Assembly: GCF_000429525.1 (NCBI RefSeq)
Contig: NZ_AUCA01000008.1
Location: forward strand, 27,451-91,450
Reading direction: 5' to 3'
DNA from: Alicyclobacillus contaminans DSM 17975
GTDB taxonomy: Bacteria; Bacillota; Bacilli; Alicyclobacillales; Alicyclobacillaceae
DNA length: 64,000 bases
The position numbers and the translations under genes were made by a program. Positions 47,802 through 56,511 of this stretch are shown in pieces (position 1 is the first letter of the stretch; the number at the start of each line of letters is the position of its first letter). The notes below the pieces were generated by a model. The model worked only from the letters and a program-made list of their open reading frames with translations, made no database searches and had not been told where the DNA came from.

Positions 47802-49784
47802 TTATAGGTCCAACGACATCGCCAACAACTCAATGACGTCGTAGGTGGACACCTCATCCTCCTTGCCGTTGGCCTTGGTGCCATCAATCATCATGGTCAT
47901 GCAATACGGACACGCCGTGCCAATGATACTGGCACCGGTGTCAATCGCCTGGGCGGATCGCATCACGTTGATACGCGTCCCGGACTCCTCCTTGAACATG
48001 CCGCCGCCGCCGGCGCCACAGCACATGCTCTTATTCCGGCTGCGCTCCATTTCCACGAGTTTCACGCCGGGAATGGACTCGAGAATGAACCTTGGCGGAT
48101 CATAGATATCATTGTACCGTCCCAGATAACACGAGTCATGATACGTGACAGTCTGTTCCACCGGCTTCGTCGGCCGAAGCTTGCCTTCCGCCAACAGCTT
48201 GGCAGCGAACTGCGTGCTGTGCCAGACCTCCTCGGCTTCAAAGCCGAAGTCAGGGTACTCATTCTTGAACGTGTTGTACGCATGCGGGTCGGTGGTGATG
48301 ATTTTCTTGACGCCATAGGTCTTGAACATCTCGATATTCGCCTGCACGAACTCCTGGTACAGAAACTCGTTGCCAAGGCGGCGCGCCGAATCTCCGTCGC
48401 TCTCCTCCTCTTCGCCGAGGATGGCAAAATCCACGCCAGCCGCCAACAGAACCTTCGCGAATGCCTGGGCGATTTTCTGGTTGCGCTGATCGAACGAAGC
48501 CGCGGTTCCGACGAAGAACAGGTACTCGGCCTGGCCGTCGACCTCGGCCATCGTCTTGACCGGCAGGTCCTTCGCCCATGCGCCGCGCTCACGACGGTTG
48601 ATCCCCCACTCGTTGGACTGACGCTCCAGATTCGAAAACACTTTGGTCACTTCCGGCGACGTCTTGCCTTCTGTCAGAACCAGGTGGCGGCGCATGTCCA
48701 CAATCGCCTGCACGTGCTCGTTCGCCACCGGGCACGCTTCTTCACAGGCGCGGCACGTGGTGCACGCCCAGATTTCCTCCTCGGTGAACGTATGCGCAAA
48801 CAGCGATTCACTGGACACGTCCTCGGCGCCCGCAGCCATCTTCGCCAGCATCCCCGGCCCCTCTGCGACCAATTGATCCTTCATCTTCAGGATGACGAAC
48901 TTCGGAGAGAGTGGCTTCCCGGACAGCGTGGCAGGGCACGACACGTGACACCGCCCGCATTCCGTGCAAGCATAACCATCGAGCAATTGCTTCCACGTAA
49001 ACTGTTCAATTCGGCCCACGCCAAATTCTTCAATACTCTCATCTTCCAAATCCAGTTTGGTCAGCCTGCCCGGAGAATCCAATCGCCGGAAGTACCAGTT
49101 GAACATCGCACCAATCATATGCAGGTGCTTGGAACGCGGAATGAACGCCAGGAATGTCATCAGGCACAGCGAATGCAGCCAGAAAAAGATTTCCTTGATG
49201 GCCACCAGCCCGCCGTGAGACACGCCCGCAAAGCCTGATGCAATCGCATTCACAACCGGTGAAGCCCATCCGGGATGCTCACCCTTCAGCACCACGTCAG
49301 CTGCGGTCGACAGGTAATACGTGAGGACGATGGTGCCAATCAACCCGAGAATGAATCCCGCTTCAAATGTTTGCTCCACTCGCATCGGCCGGATGACATA
49401 GCGCCGAATCAATCCGACGATAATCGCGACCAACACGAACGCGGAGAACAATTCCTGAATGAACAGATACACGTCGTTGGTCGCCCACGGCAGATGAATG
49501 CCCGTGAGATTGTAGAACAGAAAATCAAGATCTCCAATCACCAAAACGATAAAGCCCCAAAAGATAAAGAAGTGCCCAATCCCCGACGGCTCCGCGAGGA
49601 CCTTGCGCTGACCCAGCACGTACTTGAAAAAGCTGGCCCACCGTTCCTTTTTTCTATCAGTCCTCGTCGGATCTTTGGCAGCCAACATAAGAAACCTCAC
49701 CCGCTGCGCCACCGCGGAGCCGAACAGATACAGCGCTCCTGCGAACAGGACCACAAACACAACCGCTTGGACTGCGTACCACAT
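47802..49784 (-). CDS. fadF: FadF-type iron-sulfur oxidoreductase (electron-transfer partner of fatty acid oxidation)
   Basis: The 660-residue protein starts MWYAVQAVVFVVLFAGALYLFG. The first 230 residues contain five to six membrane helices of the NarI/DsrM type. Two ferredoxin clusters follow (CTECGRCHVSCP and CTTCRACEEACP), then the heterodisulfide-reductase CCG domains ending CCGAGGGGMFKEE. It likely accepts electrons from ETF and passes them to menaquinone. B. subtilis ywjF is the counterpart beside acdA. AAGGGGG precedes the start. It is first in the beta-oxidation operon. Confidence 0.94.
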   Translation of the reverse strand: MWYAVQAVVFVVLFAGALYLFGSAVAQRVRFLMLAAKDPTRTDRKKERWASFFKYVLGQRKVLAEPSGIGHFFIFWGFIVLVIGDLDFLFYNLTGIHLPWATNDVYLFIQELFSAFVLVAIIVGLIRRYVIRPMRVEQTFEAGFILGLIGTIVLTYYLSTAADVVLKGEHPGWASPVVNAIASGFAGVSHGGLVAIKEIFFWLHSLCLMTFLAFIPRSKHLHMIGAMFNWYFRRLDSPGRLTKLDLEDESIEEFGVGRIEQFTWKQLLDGYACTECGRCHVSCPATLSGKPLSPKFVILKMKDQLVAEGPGMLAKMAAGAEDVSSESLFAHTFTEEEIWACTTCRACEEACPVANEHVQAIVDMRRHLVLTEGKTSPEVTKVFSNLERQSNEWGINRRERGAWAKDLPVKTMAEVDGQAEYLFFVGTAASFDQRNQKIAQAFAKVLLAAGVDFAILGEEEESDGDSARRLGNEFLYQEFVQANIEMFKTYGVKKIITTDPHAYNTFKNEYPDFGFEAEEVWHSTQFAAKLLAEGKLRPTKPVEQTVTYHDSCYLGRYNDIYDPPRFILESIPGVKLVEMERSRNKSMCCGAGGGGMFKEESGTRINVMRSAQAIDTGASIIGTACPYCMTMMIDGTKANGKEDEVSTYDVIELLAMSLDL

Positions 49785-49805
49785 CGGCCGTTTCCCCCTT
49801 CGCCT

Positions 49806-49819
49806 ACCGACCGGTCGGT
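49806..49819. promoter_or_regulatory. TetR-family operator in the fadF leader
   Basis: ACCGACCGGTCGGT is a perfect 14-bp palindrome 21 bp before the fadF start. This half-site spacing is typical of TetR/FadR-type repressors that answer to acyl-CoA. No TetR gene is in the window. Confidence 0.7.
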
Positions 49820-49934
49820 TCATATCAAGGTGCACTGAAACATGATGTCTGTGCGCTGGCGCCACTCCCCCCTTTGGGCGGTCAGACCCTCGTTCTCGGA
49901 AGTGGAGGATGGCCACACCGAAACTATCATGTTT

Positions 49935-49963
49935 AAGATACCACGAAGTGCACCTTATGTGAA
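49935..49963 (-). promoter_or_regulatory. sigma-A promoter of the fadF operon
   Basis: TTCACA (-35, five of six) and TATCTT (-10, four of six) are 17 bases apart. The transcript would begin about 140 bases before fadF and include the TetR-type palindrome. Confidence 0.45.
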
Positions 49964-50042
49964 CTCTGAAAGAGTTCTGAAAAGATATCCAACCCGCAGG
50001 CACCCCATCCCGCCCCGAGCCAATTCGCAGTCCTTGCCGCAA

Positions 50043-50816
50043 CTAGACCAGGTTTCGCCGCACCATCTCCTGAACCACGAAGGAAGCGACATCGGGCGCG
50101 AGCGTGCCGGGCCCAAATCCGGCATCGTATCCGAGTTCCAACGCCAACTCATGGGTGATGCGCGGCCCGCCGGCGACAAGCACGAGACGTTCCCGGAGCC
50201 CCTCGGCCTCCAACAAATCGACGAGGGCGCTGAGATTGTGGATGTGGACGTCTTTCTGTGTCACCACCTGGGACACCAACAGGGCATCCGCACCGAGCTC
50301 CACCGCCTTGCGGACCAGTTCTTCGTTCTCCACCTGACTCCCGAGGTTGTAAGCGAGAATTTCCGGGTAACGCTCCAATCCGTATTCTCCGTGGTACCCC
50401 TTCATGTTCATGATGGCGTCGATACCCACGGTGTGGGCGTCCGTCCCGGTGCAGGCACCGACGACGGTGATCTTGCGACCAATCCGGTCACGAATGAATT
50501 GGTTGATTTCATAAAAGTCCATGCGGGTGCTGTCCACTTTGGGCACCTCAATATGGGCGTAGTCCACCGTATGCACACAGCACCCGTACAGCACGACGAA
50601 CGTGAACTCCGTCCCCATCTGCTCATGGTGCACCACCGTCGGATGCAGCAACCCCATTTTCGCAGCCAGTTGCCGCGCCGCCTCCACCGCCTCGGGGCCG
50701 TCCGGCACCGGCAGTGAAAAGCTCAGTTGAACCTTGCCGTCGTCCATCGTGTCGCCGTATGGGCGAATCCGGGTTAAGTCCGCCTTCGCAATCTGCGTCT
50801 GATGTTCGGCGCTCAT
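50043..50816 (-). CDS. kamE: lysine 5,6-aminomutase, beta subunit (cobalamin-binding)
   Basis: The 257-residue protein has the base-off cobalamin motif DAHTVGIDAIM (Asp126, His128, Gly131) and the B12-binding Rossmann elements EYGLERYPEILAYNLGSQVENEELV, LLVSQVVTQKDVHIHNLSALVDLLEAEG and LVLVAGGPRITHELALELGYDAGFG. With KamD it shifts the amino group of beta-lysine from C6 to C5, using adenosylcobalamin and PLP. Its ATG overlaps the kamD stop as ATGA. It is the last gene of the kdd-kam operon. Confidence 0.95.
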   Translation of the reverse strand: MSAEHQTQIAKADLTRIRPYGDTMDDGKVQLSFSLPVPDGPEAVEAARQLAAKMGLLHPTVVHHEQMGTEFTFVVLYGCCVHTVDYAHIEVPKVDSTRMDFYEINQFIRDRIGRKITVVGACTGTDAHTVGIDAIMNMKGYHGEYGLERYPEILAYNLGSQVENEELVRKAVELGADALLVSQVVTQKDVHIHNLSALVDLLEAEGLRERLVLVAGGPRITHELALELGYDAGFGPGTLAPDVASFVVQEMVRRNLV

Positions 50817-51503
50817 GCCTTCATCCCCACCTTTGCCGCCGACAGGCCGAGCTGCTGCCGAAGCTGCTCCTCAAACGGGTTGAAGTAGTCCGGATGGCGC
50901 AGAATGACACCGGACAGGCCCTTGCCGCCATCCACCGTCCGCTTGACGTCGGCGAACACGCCGCGCGCCAGCGCCTCAAACAGCCCCAGCTGGACAATTT
51001 CCTCCAATAATCGCACGGCTTCTTCCAGCACGGTCCGCGCCCGCTGAACCATCCGGCCATCCGGTCGGAACTCTATCTCCTCCCCCAGGTGACGCGCATT
51101 GTTGAAAATGTATTTGGCGCTCTCGATGGCCAGGTGGCGGTCGGACAGCCATGGCGTGTGAATCTGCTCGGTCATCATCCCGAGCAGCTGAATCCCCTGC
51201 ATCGTGGCGATGCCGACCAGGTTGAACAGCGCATCCTGCACATGTCCGCGAAAAATGTTTCCGGTCATGTGCTTCGTGGGCGGCATGTACTTCAGGGGCG
51301 CGTTCGGAAAGATCTCGCGCGCCATCTGCGCCTGCGCGAGCTCCCACAGGAATCCGTCCTCCACCATGGGATTCATCTCAAACGCGTGACCGAGCCCCAT
51401 CTGCGCTTCCGGCAGCCCGGACTGCAACGCCAGCTGCTCGTTGATGAATTGCGAGGCCAGCACGGTGTGCGCCGCTTCCACCGCGTCCGCGGTCGTCAAA
51501 TAG
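50813..51503 (-). CDS. kamD: lysine 5,6-aminomutase alpha subunit, C-terminal part after frameshift
   Basis: This frame continues the KamD sequence with NYLTTADAVEAAHTVLASQFINEQLAL, GLGHAFEMNPMVEDGFLWELAQAQMAREIFPNAPLKYMPPTKHMTGNIFRGH and so on to the end, about 230 residues. It joins the upstream part without loss of more than one residue, but in the +1 frame. An ATG at 51535 opens this frame without a ribosome site, so separate translation is unlikely. Alpha-subunit residues for PLP and substrate binding lie in both parts, so neither half should work alone. The fragment is otherwise undamaged, which argues for a very recent change, an error, or recoding. Confidence 0.85.
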
Positions 51504-52397
51504 TTACTCTCCGGTATTGATGATGACGCCGGCATAGGCGTTGATCATGCGGGAAAACGCCTGATCCACCAAGGTGCGCTGGGGATTGATATCGCGGAAG
51601 AGAATGCCGTAGAGCGCGTCGTTCAACATCACGTCCAGCCGCTCCAGCGCGCCCATCGCGGCAATCTCTGGCATGCACAACCCGGAACAGTAATTGCACA
51701 GCCGAATGTACCGCCCCACCTCTTCGCCCACTTCATCCAGCGCCTCGCGCATAATTCGAAAGTTCTCCTGCGTCGCGAAGGTGCCGCCGAACCCTTCCGT
51801 CGTGGCCCCATAGGGCACATAGTCGAGCAGACTCTGCCCTGTGCTGCGGATGACCGCGATGATATCGGCGCCTTGGCGAGCGGCCGCCTTCGCTTGGACC
51901 ACGTCTTCGTAGATGTTGCCGGTCGCCACAATCACGTAGATGTACGGCATGGGGCCCTCCCCCAGCCGGACGAGCAGTTCCTCGCGCCGCGCTCGATTCG
52001 CCCGAATCCGCGCCAAGGCCTGCGACGCCAGGGCCCGCCCTTCGGTCAGCACCGTTTCCACCGGAGGCTGCGGAATGTCGCCCAACCGCAGACTGCCGGT
52101 CGCCACAGCTTCGGCCAGCGCCTGGGCTGACCATCCCGTCTGCAGCATGGCGCCCACAAACAGCTTGGCAACCCCTTCATGGAGGCGCCCCATTCGTTGC
52201 ACCTCGTCCACCACCACATTCGGCAGCGGCACTCCGTCCGCGTCCACGCCATCCACACCGAACAACCGCAGCACCGTTCGCTCCACCGCCACCGTGGTCC
52301 GGTGGCCAATGAAGTCGGTGACATCGGCCGCAATGCGTCGCGCCGCCTCCCGCGCACGGGTGATCATGGAAGCATCCAGATGCAGCTTTGACTTCAC
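51504..52397 (-). CDS. kamD: lysine 5,6-aminomutase alpha subunit, N-terminal part before frameshift
   Basis: The start is GTG at 52397, nine bases after AGGAGG and overlapping the kamB stop (GTGA). The 297 residues include TDFIGHRTTVAVERTVLRLFGVDG, MPYIYVIVATGNIYEDVVQAKAAARQGADIIAVIRSTGQSLLDYVPYGATTEGFGGT and SRMINAYAGVIINTGE, all typical of KamD up to the point where the frame meets TAA at 51504-51506. The intact family protein is about 520 residues; joining both frames gives 527. The junction base string is ACCGGAGAGTAACTATTTG, where the family expects one more codon between GAG and AAC. Confidence 0.87.
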   Translation of the reverse strand: MKSKLHLDASMITRAREAARRIAADVTDFIGHRTTVAVERTVLRLFGVDGVDADGVPLPNVVVDEVQRMGRLHEGVAKLFVGAMLQTGWSAQALAEAVATGSLRLGDIPQPPVETVLTEGRALASQALARIRANRARREELLVRLGEGPMPYIYVIVATGNIYEDVVQAKAAARQGADIIAVIRSTGQSLLDYVPYGATTEGFGGTFATQENFRIMREALDEVGEEVGRYIRLCNYCSGLCMPEIAAMGALERLDVMLNDALYGILFRDINPQRTLVDQAFSRMINAYAGVIINTGE

Positions 52398-54085
52398 GAC
52401 TCCACCCTCCTCTCCAAGAAACCACGCGCCTCCCGCAGAAGCAGCTCCGGCGCCCCCAGCCATTCGGCCACCCACACCGCCTCCCGCGGTACGTCGCCCT
52501 CTCCCAGCGACTCGATGCGGTAGTGCATCGCCCCTTCCAATTGAGCCAACCGGTCGTCCGTGGCCACTTCATGCTCCGTTCGCGCGCCCGGCGGGTTCGG
52601 CTTGGAGGATGCCGACAGCCGCCGCGAGGACAGACCACTCACGCGAAACTTTTGCACCATCGGCTCACGCAGCGGCGCGGCGAAGTGCGTCGCCATCACC
52701 GCCACCCCGCTCCCGGCCAAGCGCACCAGGCAGCGAACCCATCCGACGGTCAGCGCTTCGCCTTCCGCTGGATTGGTGGATTTGCCCGGTTCGTCGAAGC
52801 AGACCAGAACGGGCTCGGCCGCCTGCAGCACATCCCAGAGTTCCATCCACCGCAGCACCTCGCCGCCAAATGCGCTCAACCCCCGCCGCGCGTCCGTTTC
52901 CGCATCCCCGCAGAAACGCACGCAGCGCACCAGCATCGTCTGAAAGCGCCGCGCCGGTACCGGCAGGGCGAACTGGGCCAACAGCTGGCACACGCAGAGC
53001 GTGGCCATGGCGACCGTTTTTCCCCCCATGTTCGATCCGCACAGCACCCCCACCCCAGGAGCCAACGTCCAGCTCAGCGGTGTGAACGCCCGCCCCCGAC
53101 GGCCGAGCGCATCAGCGATGGCCGGATGAATGGCGCCTTCCATCTGCACGGCCTCCCCCGCCTGCGGCACACATCCGGCCCAGCGCCGCAGCAGCTCCAC
53201 CTTGGCCAAGCGAACGTCCAATTCGCAGAGTTCATCCACGGCCCGCTGCCATTGCGGCGCGGTTCTGCGCACGGTGTCGGTCAGACGCCGCATGACCGCG
53301 GCAACGCACGCGTCCAGTTCAGCTTGCGCCGCATCCTTGCGCTGCAGGGCGGCCTGCAAGCGGTCGTCCGACAACACTTCGAACACACTCTCAAACGGGG
53401 TGTCCCGCACCCACCGTACATCCGCCCGCTGCTTCAACGCGTTCGCCAACGGGGCTTCCATTGGCAGCGAGAGGATGATCTGCCCGTCCCGCGTCGGCCG
53501 TCGGCCGACCGTCTCCATCCACGCTGCATCCCGCGCTCGAAGGCAGGCTGCGACGTCGGACACCGCTTCGGTCAATGCCTGCACGGCACGGTGATACACC
53601 GCGCCGCCCACGTGGTCCACGGCGAACGCAGGCGATGTTGCCTCACCCATCATCTCCAGCAGCTGCTTCCACGGTATGCCGGTCAGGCTGTGCATCCGCT
53701 GAACCGCCGGGTGCTCCGCGAGCGCGCCGCCCAGCCACGCACATTGCTTCAACCACAGCGCGTGTTTCGGCTGCAGTACGAACGCCGGCGCCACCAGGTC
53801 GCAGAGCGTGTTTGCCAAGTCGGGCATGCGCGAGAGCTGTTCGCGAAGCGTACGCAGATCAGCGTCCGAAATCACCTGCGCGTCCTCCTCCAGTTGCCGT
53901 AACGCCGCACACCAAGCGTCCTCCTGACCGGACACCCACGGCTGAACCGCGCGCTTCCACCGTTGTCCGGCGGATGTGACGGGCTGAAATGCCCCCCAGA
54001 CGTCCCGCCACAGCACCGCCTCCATCGTCGACGAATCCATCACCGGCCGCACCTCGTCCACTGCCACGCTCCCATCCCCCATCAC
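52394..54085 (-). CDS. kamB: MutS-like ATPase of the lysine aminomutase locus
   Basis: The 563-residue protein has a MutS-type ATPase core in its C-terminal half: Walker A LCGSNMGGKTVAMATL, then SAFGGEVLRWMELWDVL, Walker B LVCFDEPGKSTNP and AVMATHFAAPLREP. The N-terminal half is helical and lacks the mismatch-recognition domain. Such genes are named kamB in clostridial lysine-fermentation loci and are thought to help reactivate the aminomutase by exchanging damaged cobalamin. It overlaps kamC by ATGA and kamD by GTGA. A role in DNA repair is unlikely given the missing domains and context. Confidence 0.85.
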   Translation of the reverse strand: MMGDGSVAVDEVRPVMDSSTMEAVLWRDVWGAFQPVTSAGQRWKRAVQPWVSGQEDAWCAALRQLEEDAQVISDADLRTLREQLSRMPDLANTLCDLVAPAFVLQPKHALWLKQCAWLGGALAEHPAVQRMHSLTGIPWKQLLEMMGEATSPAFAVDHVGGAVYHRAVQALTEAVSDVAACLRARDAAWMETVGRRPTRDGQIILSLPMEAPLANALKQRADVRWVRDTPFESVFEVLSDDRLQAALQRKDAAQAELDACVAAVMRRLTDTVRRTAPQWQRAVDELCELDVRLAKVELLRRWAGCVPQAGEAVQMEGAIHPAIADALGRRGRAFTPLSWTLAPGVGVLCGSNMGGKTVAMATLCVCQLLAQFALPVPARRFQTMLVRCVRFCGDAETDARRGLSAFGGEVLRWMELWDVLQAAEPVLVCFDEPGKSTNPAEGEALTVGWVRCLVRLAGSGVAVMATHFAAPLREPMVQKFRVSGLSSRRLSASSKPNPPGARTEHEVATDDRLAQLEGAMHYRIESLGEGDVPREAVWVAEWLGAPELLLREARGFLERRVES

Positions 54086-55140
54086 GGCATCTTCTCACAG
54101 CGACTGGCACCCGCTTGGGTGCAGATTCCGTCTGGATGGAGCGGATCGAACACCGGTACGTCCCCGAGCCATGCTGAAAGGCCGTCCAGCAGGGCTTGAC
54201 GGGGCACGTCGTATCCCTCGATGCTGTGCGGATTGGCAGCCACCGCGAGGATGGGCAGTGTTTCCCACACGCACAGGCAATGACCGGCCTGCAGGAGTTT
54301 GCGATACGACGATTCGCTCAGCAGCACCTGTGCGGGATGCGCCGCCACCACGGTCAGCGGCCGGCCGTGCGCCAGCAAGCCCGATACCAGGGAATCGGTG
54401 ACGGCCCCGGGCAGGTACACCGCCTCCACGTCCGGCGTCCACGCGTGGTGCGGAACGCCCGCCAAGGTGCCGCTCGGTTCGATGACATGGACGTCCGTCC
54501 CGTCCACCCAGCCCACGACCTGTCGTTGCTGGGCCATGGCCAGCCGGTTGCGGAGATCCCCAGGCACAGTGGGCAGCAGAAACCGCTGGATGAAGGGTCG
54601 AGCGTGGCGCAGAATGGCGTCGACGGTCCTCCCCGCGACCGCGCCCACGGCGAGCACCACCGCGTCCACCAACGCGGGCGCGGCGGCGGCAATCCGGTCA
54701 AACGCGCCGTCTACCAGTTGCAGCCGCGCGCCATACGTTTCCAAGCGCGGCAGCACGATGCGCAGGTGGGCGCGTTGGCGGACGCCGGCCAGCACGACGC
54801 TGCCAGCGCGGGTCACTCGGCACACCGCGACTGCGCCGAGCGGTGACGCCAACGGCAGCACTTCCAACCACTCGAGCCCGGCGGTGGACTCCGCCAACGC
54901 GCGCTCCGCCGAGGCAACAATCGCCCCTTCCGGCGCATGCACCGCCGGCTTTTCAACGCCGAGGATGGTATCCAGCCGCTCTCCGTCGAGCCCAATGCTG
55001 CACAGACCGACCGCCACGCCCTTGGCGTGCGCCTCCGCCACCAGGTGGTTGAGCGCAGTCGTTTTCCCCGCGTGCTTGGTCGCTCCAACGAAAGCGATGC
55101 GGTTCCAGCCCTCAGCTTGACATCGGCCCACCAAATCCAT
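54082..55140 (-). CDS. kamC: P-loop protein KamC of the lysine aminomutase locus
   Basis: The start at 55140 has GAGGAGG eight bases upstream; the protein has 352 residues. It opens with a P-loop in AFVGATKHAGKTTALNHLVAEA, followed by GLCSIGLDGERLDTI, LVDGAFDRIAAAAP and AVVLAVGAVAGRTVDAILRH. The C-terminal half (from QQRQVVGWVDG) has no motif that I know. It is the gene called kamC in clostridial loci, proposed to act with the MutS-like KamB in aminomutase maintenance. Its stop overlaps the kamB start. Confidence 0.8.
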   Translation of the reverse strand: MDLVGRCQAEGWNRIAFVGATKHAGKTTALNHLVAEAHAKGVAVGLCSIGLDGERLDTILGVEKPAVHAPEGAIVASAERALAESTAGLEWLEVLPLASPLGAVAVCRVTRAGSVVLAGVRQRAHLRIVLPRLETYGARLQLVDGAFDRIAAAAPALVDAVVLAVGAVAGRTVDAILRHARPFIQRFLLPTVPGDLRNRLAMAQQRQVVGWVDGTDVHVIEPSGTLAGVPHHAWTPDVEAVYLPGAVTDSLVSGLLAHGRPLTVVAAHPAQVLLSESSYRKLLQAGHCLCVWETLPILAVAANPHSIEGYDVPRQALLDGLSAWLGDVPVFDPLHPDGICTQAGASRCEKMP

Positions 55141-55209
55141 GCCGACTTCCTCCTCTGGCCCGGATGGCCACACCTTCCCGTTCAACGCTCATCCGCTCCT
55201 GCCATTCGT

Positions 55210-56511
55210 TCAGTGCCGGTTGCGCTCCGCCCGCTTCAACCCTTTGGGCTCCAGGGCCAGTTGCACGTCGTTCAGCAGCCGCGCCACACCAATCAGGTTC
55301 TCCGCGTCCTGGGACTTGTCGTGGGTGCAGGTGGGCGGGCAGCCCTTGTCTTCGTAGATGGGCTCGTGATAGGTGGAGATCACCCCTTCGAAATTGCGCA
55401 GGACCACCTTGCCGTGCCCCTGAGAGATGAGATACTGCGGGCCCACCGGAATTTTGCCGCCGCCGCCGGGGCAGTCCACGACGAAGGTGGGAATGGCGTA
55501 GCCGGACGTGTGTCCGCGCAGTTGCTCCATGATTTCAATGCCTTTGGCCACCGAAGTGCGGAAGTGCTCAATGCCCTCGGACAGGTCACACTGGTAGAGG
55601 TAGTAGGGTCGCACGCGAATCTTCACCAGTTCGTGCATGAGCTTCTTCATGATGTGGACGCAGTCGTTGATGCCGCGCATCAGCACCGTCTGGTTGCCCA
55701 CGGGCACGCCCGCGTCGGCCAGCTTTTCGCAGGCCAGCGCCGCTTCCGGCGTAATTTCTTCGGGATGATTGAAGTGGGTGTTCAACCATACGGGGTGGTA
55801 TTTCTTCAAAATGGCGCAGAGGTTGTCGGTGATGCGCTGTGGAAACACCACCGGCGCGCGCGTGCCAATGCGAATGATCTCCACGTGCGGAATCGCCCGC
55901 AGGGAACTCAGGATATACTCGAGAATCTTGTCGTTGACCAGCAGCCCGTCGCCCCCGGACAGCAGGACGTCGCGCACTTCCGGATGGTTGCGGATGTAGT
56001 CAATGGCCGCGTCCAACTGCGGCTTTGGCACCGCGTGGCCCACCTGCCCGGAGAATCGCCGCCGCGTACAGTGCCGACAGTACATGGAACACTGATTCGT
56101 AATCAGAAACAGCACCCGATCCGGATAGCGGTGCGTCAACCCGGGCACCGGCGCGTCCCCGTCCTCATCCAACGGATCCTCCATATCCCACGGCGTGCGC
56201 TGCATCTCGTTTGACAGCGGAACGGCCTGCATGCGAACCGGACAATGGGGATTGTCCGGATCCATCATCATCGCGTAATAGGGCGTGATCCGCAGCGGAA
56301 TGGACTCCCGCACGTGCTTGACGCCTTCCTCTTCCTCCGGCGTCAGGTGGATCACTTTGCGAAGTTGATCCACGTTGTTGATGGTGTGGGTCAATTGCCA
56401 GATCCAGTCGTTCCATTGTTCATCCGTCACGTCTTTCCACAATTCCACCTCTCGAAAGTGCCGTTGCTTGCGCCCGTACCGATGCGTCAAGTCGTGCTCC
56501 AATACGCTCAT
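55210..56511 (-). CDS. kamA: lysine 2,3-aminomutase
   Basis: The 433-residue radical SAM enzyme carries the cluster motif CSMYCRHC (Cys141, Cys145, Cys148), VLLSGGDGLLVNDKILEYIL, the PLP-lysine motif PGGGGKIP (Lys353), and carboxylates in YQCDLSEG and VVDCPGG that bind the lysine amino group. The zinc-type tail KGCPPTCTHD is present. It converts L-lysine to L-beta-lysine. It matches the clostridial enzymes closely in length and motifs. Its start overlaps the kdd stop (ATGA) and has AAGGAGG upstream. Confidence 0.97.
   Translation of the reverse strand: MSVLEHDLTHRYGRKQRHFREVELWKDVTDEQWNDWIWQLTHTINNVDQLRKVIHLTPEEEEGVKHVRESIPLRITPYYAMMMDPDNPHCPVRMQAVPLSNEMQRTPWDMEDPLDEDGDAPVPGLTHRYPDRVLFLITNQCSMYCRHCTRRRFSGQVGHAVPKPQLDAAIDYIRNHPEVRDVLLSGGDGLLVNDKILEYILSSLRAIPHVEIIRIGTRAPVVFPQRITDNLCAILKKYHPVWLNTHFNHPEEITPEAALACEKLADAGVPVGNQTVLMRGINDCVHIMKKLMHELVKIRVRPYYLYQCDLSEGIEHFRTSVAKGIEIMEQLRGHTSGYAIPTFVVDCPGGGGKIPVGPQYLISQGHGKVVLRNFEGVISTYHEPIYEDKGCPPTCTHDKSQDAENLIGVARLLNDVQLALEPKGLKRAERNRH

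Noticed and set aside
46177..47844. A 555-codon plus-strand open frame
   Set aside because: Antisense shadow of the thiolase and hydroxybutyryl-CoA dehydrogenase genes, low-complexity translation without motifs.
49961..49977. GAACTC/GAGTTC hairpin as kamE terminator
   Set aside because: Arms of only six bases and no T-run; it overlaps the predicted fadF promoter.
52394..54085. MutS-family gene as a mismatch-repair protein
   Set aside because: It lacks the mismatch-binding and connector domains and is translationally coupled inside the kam operon.
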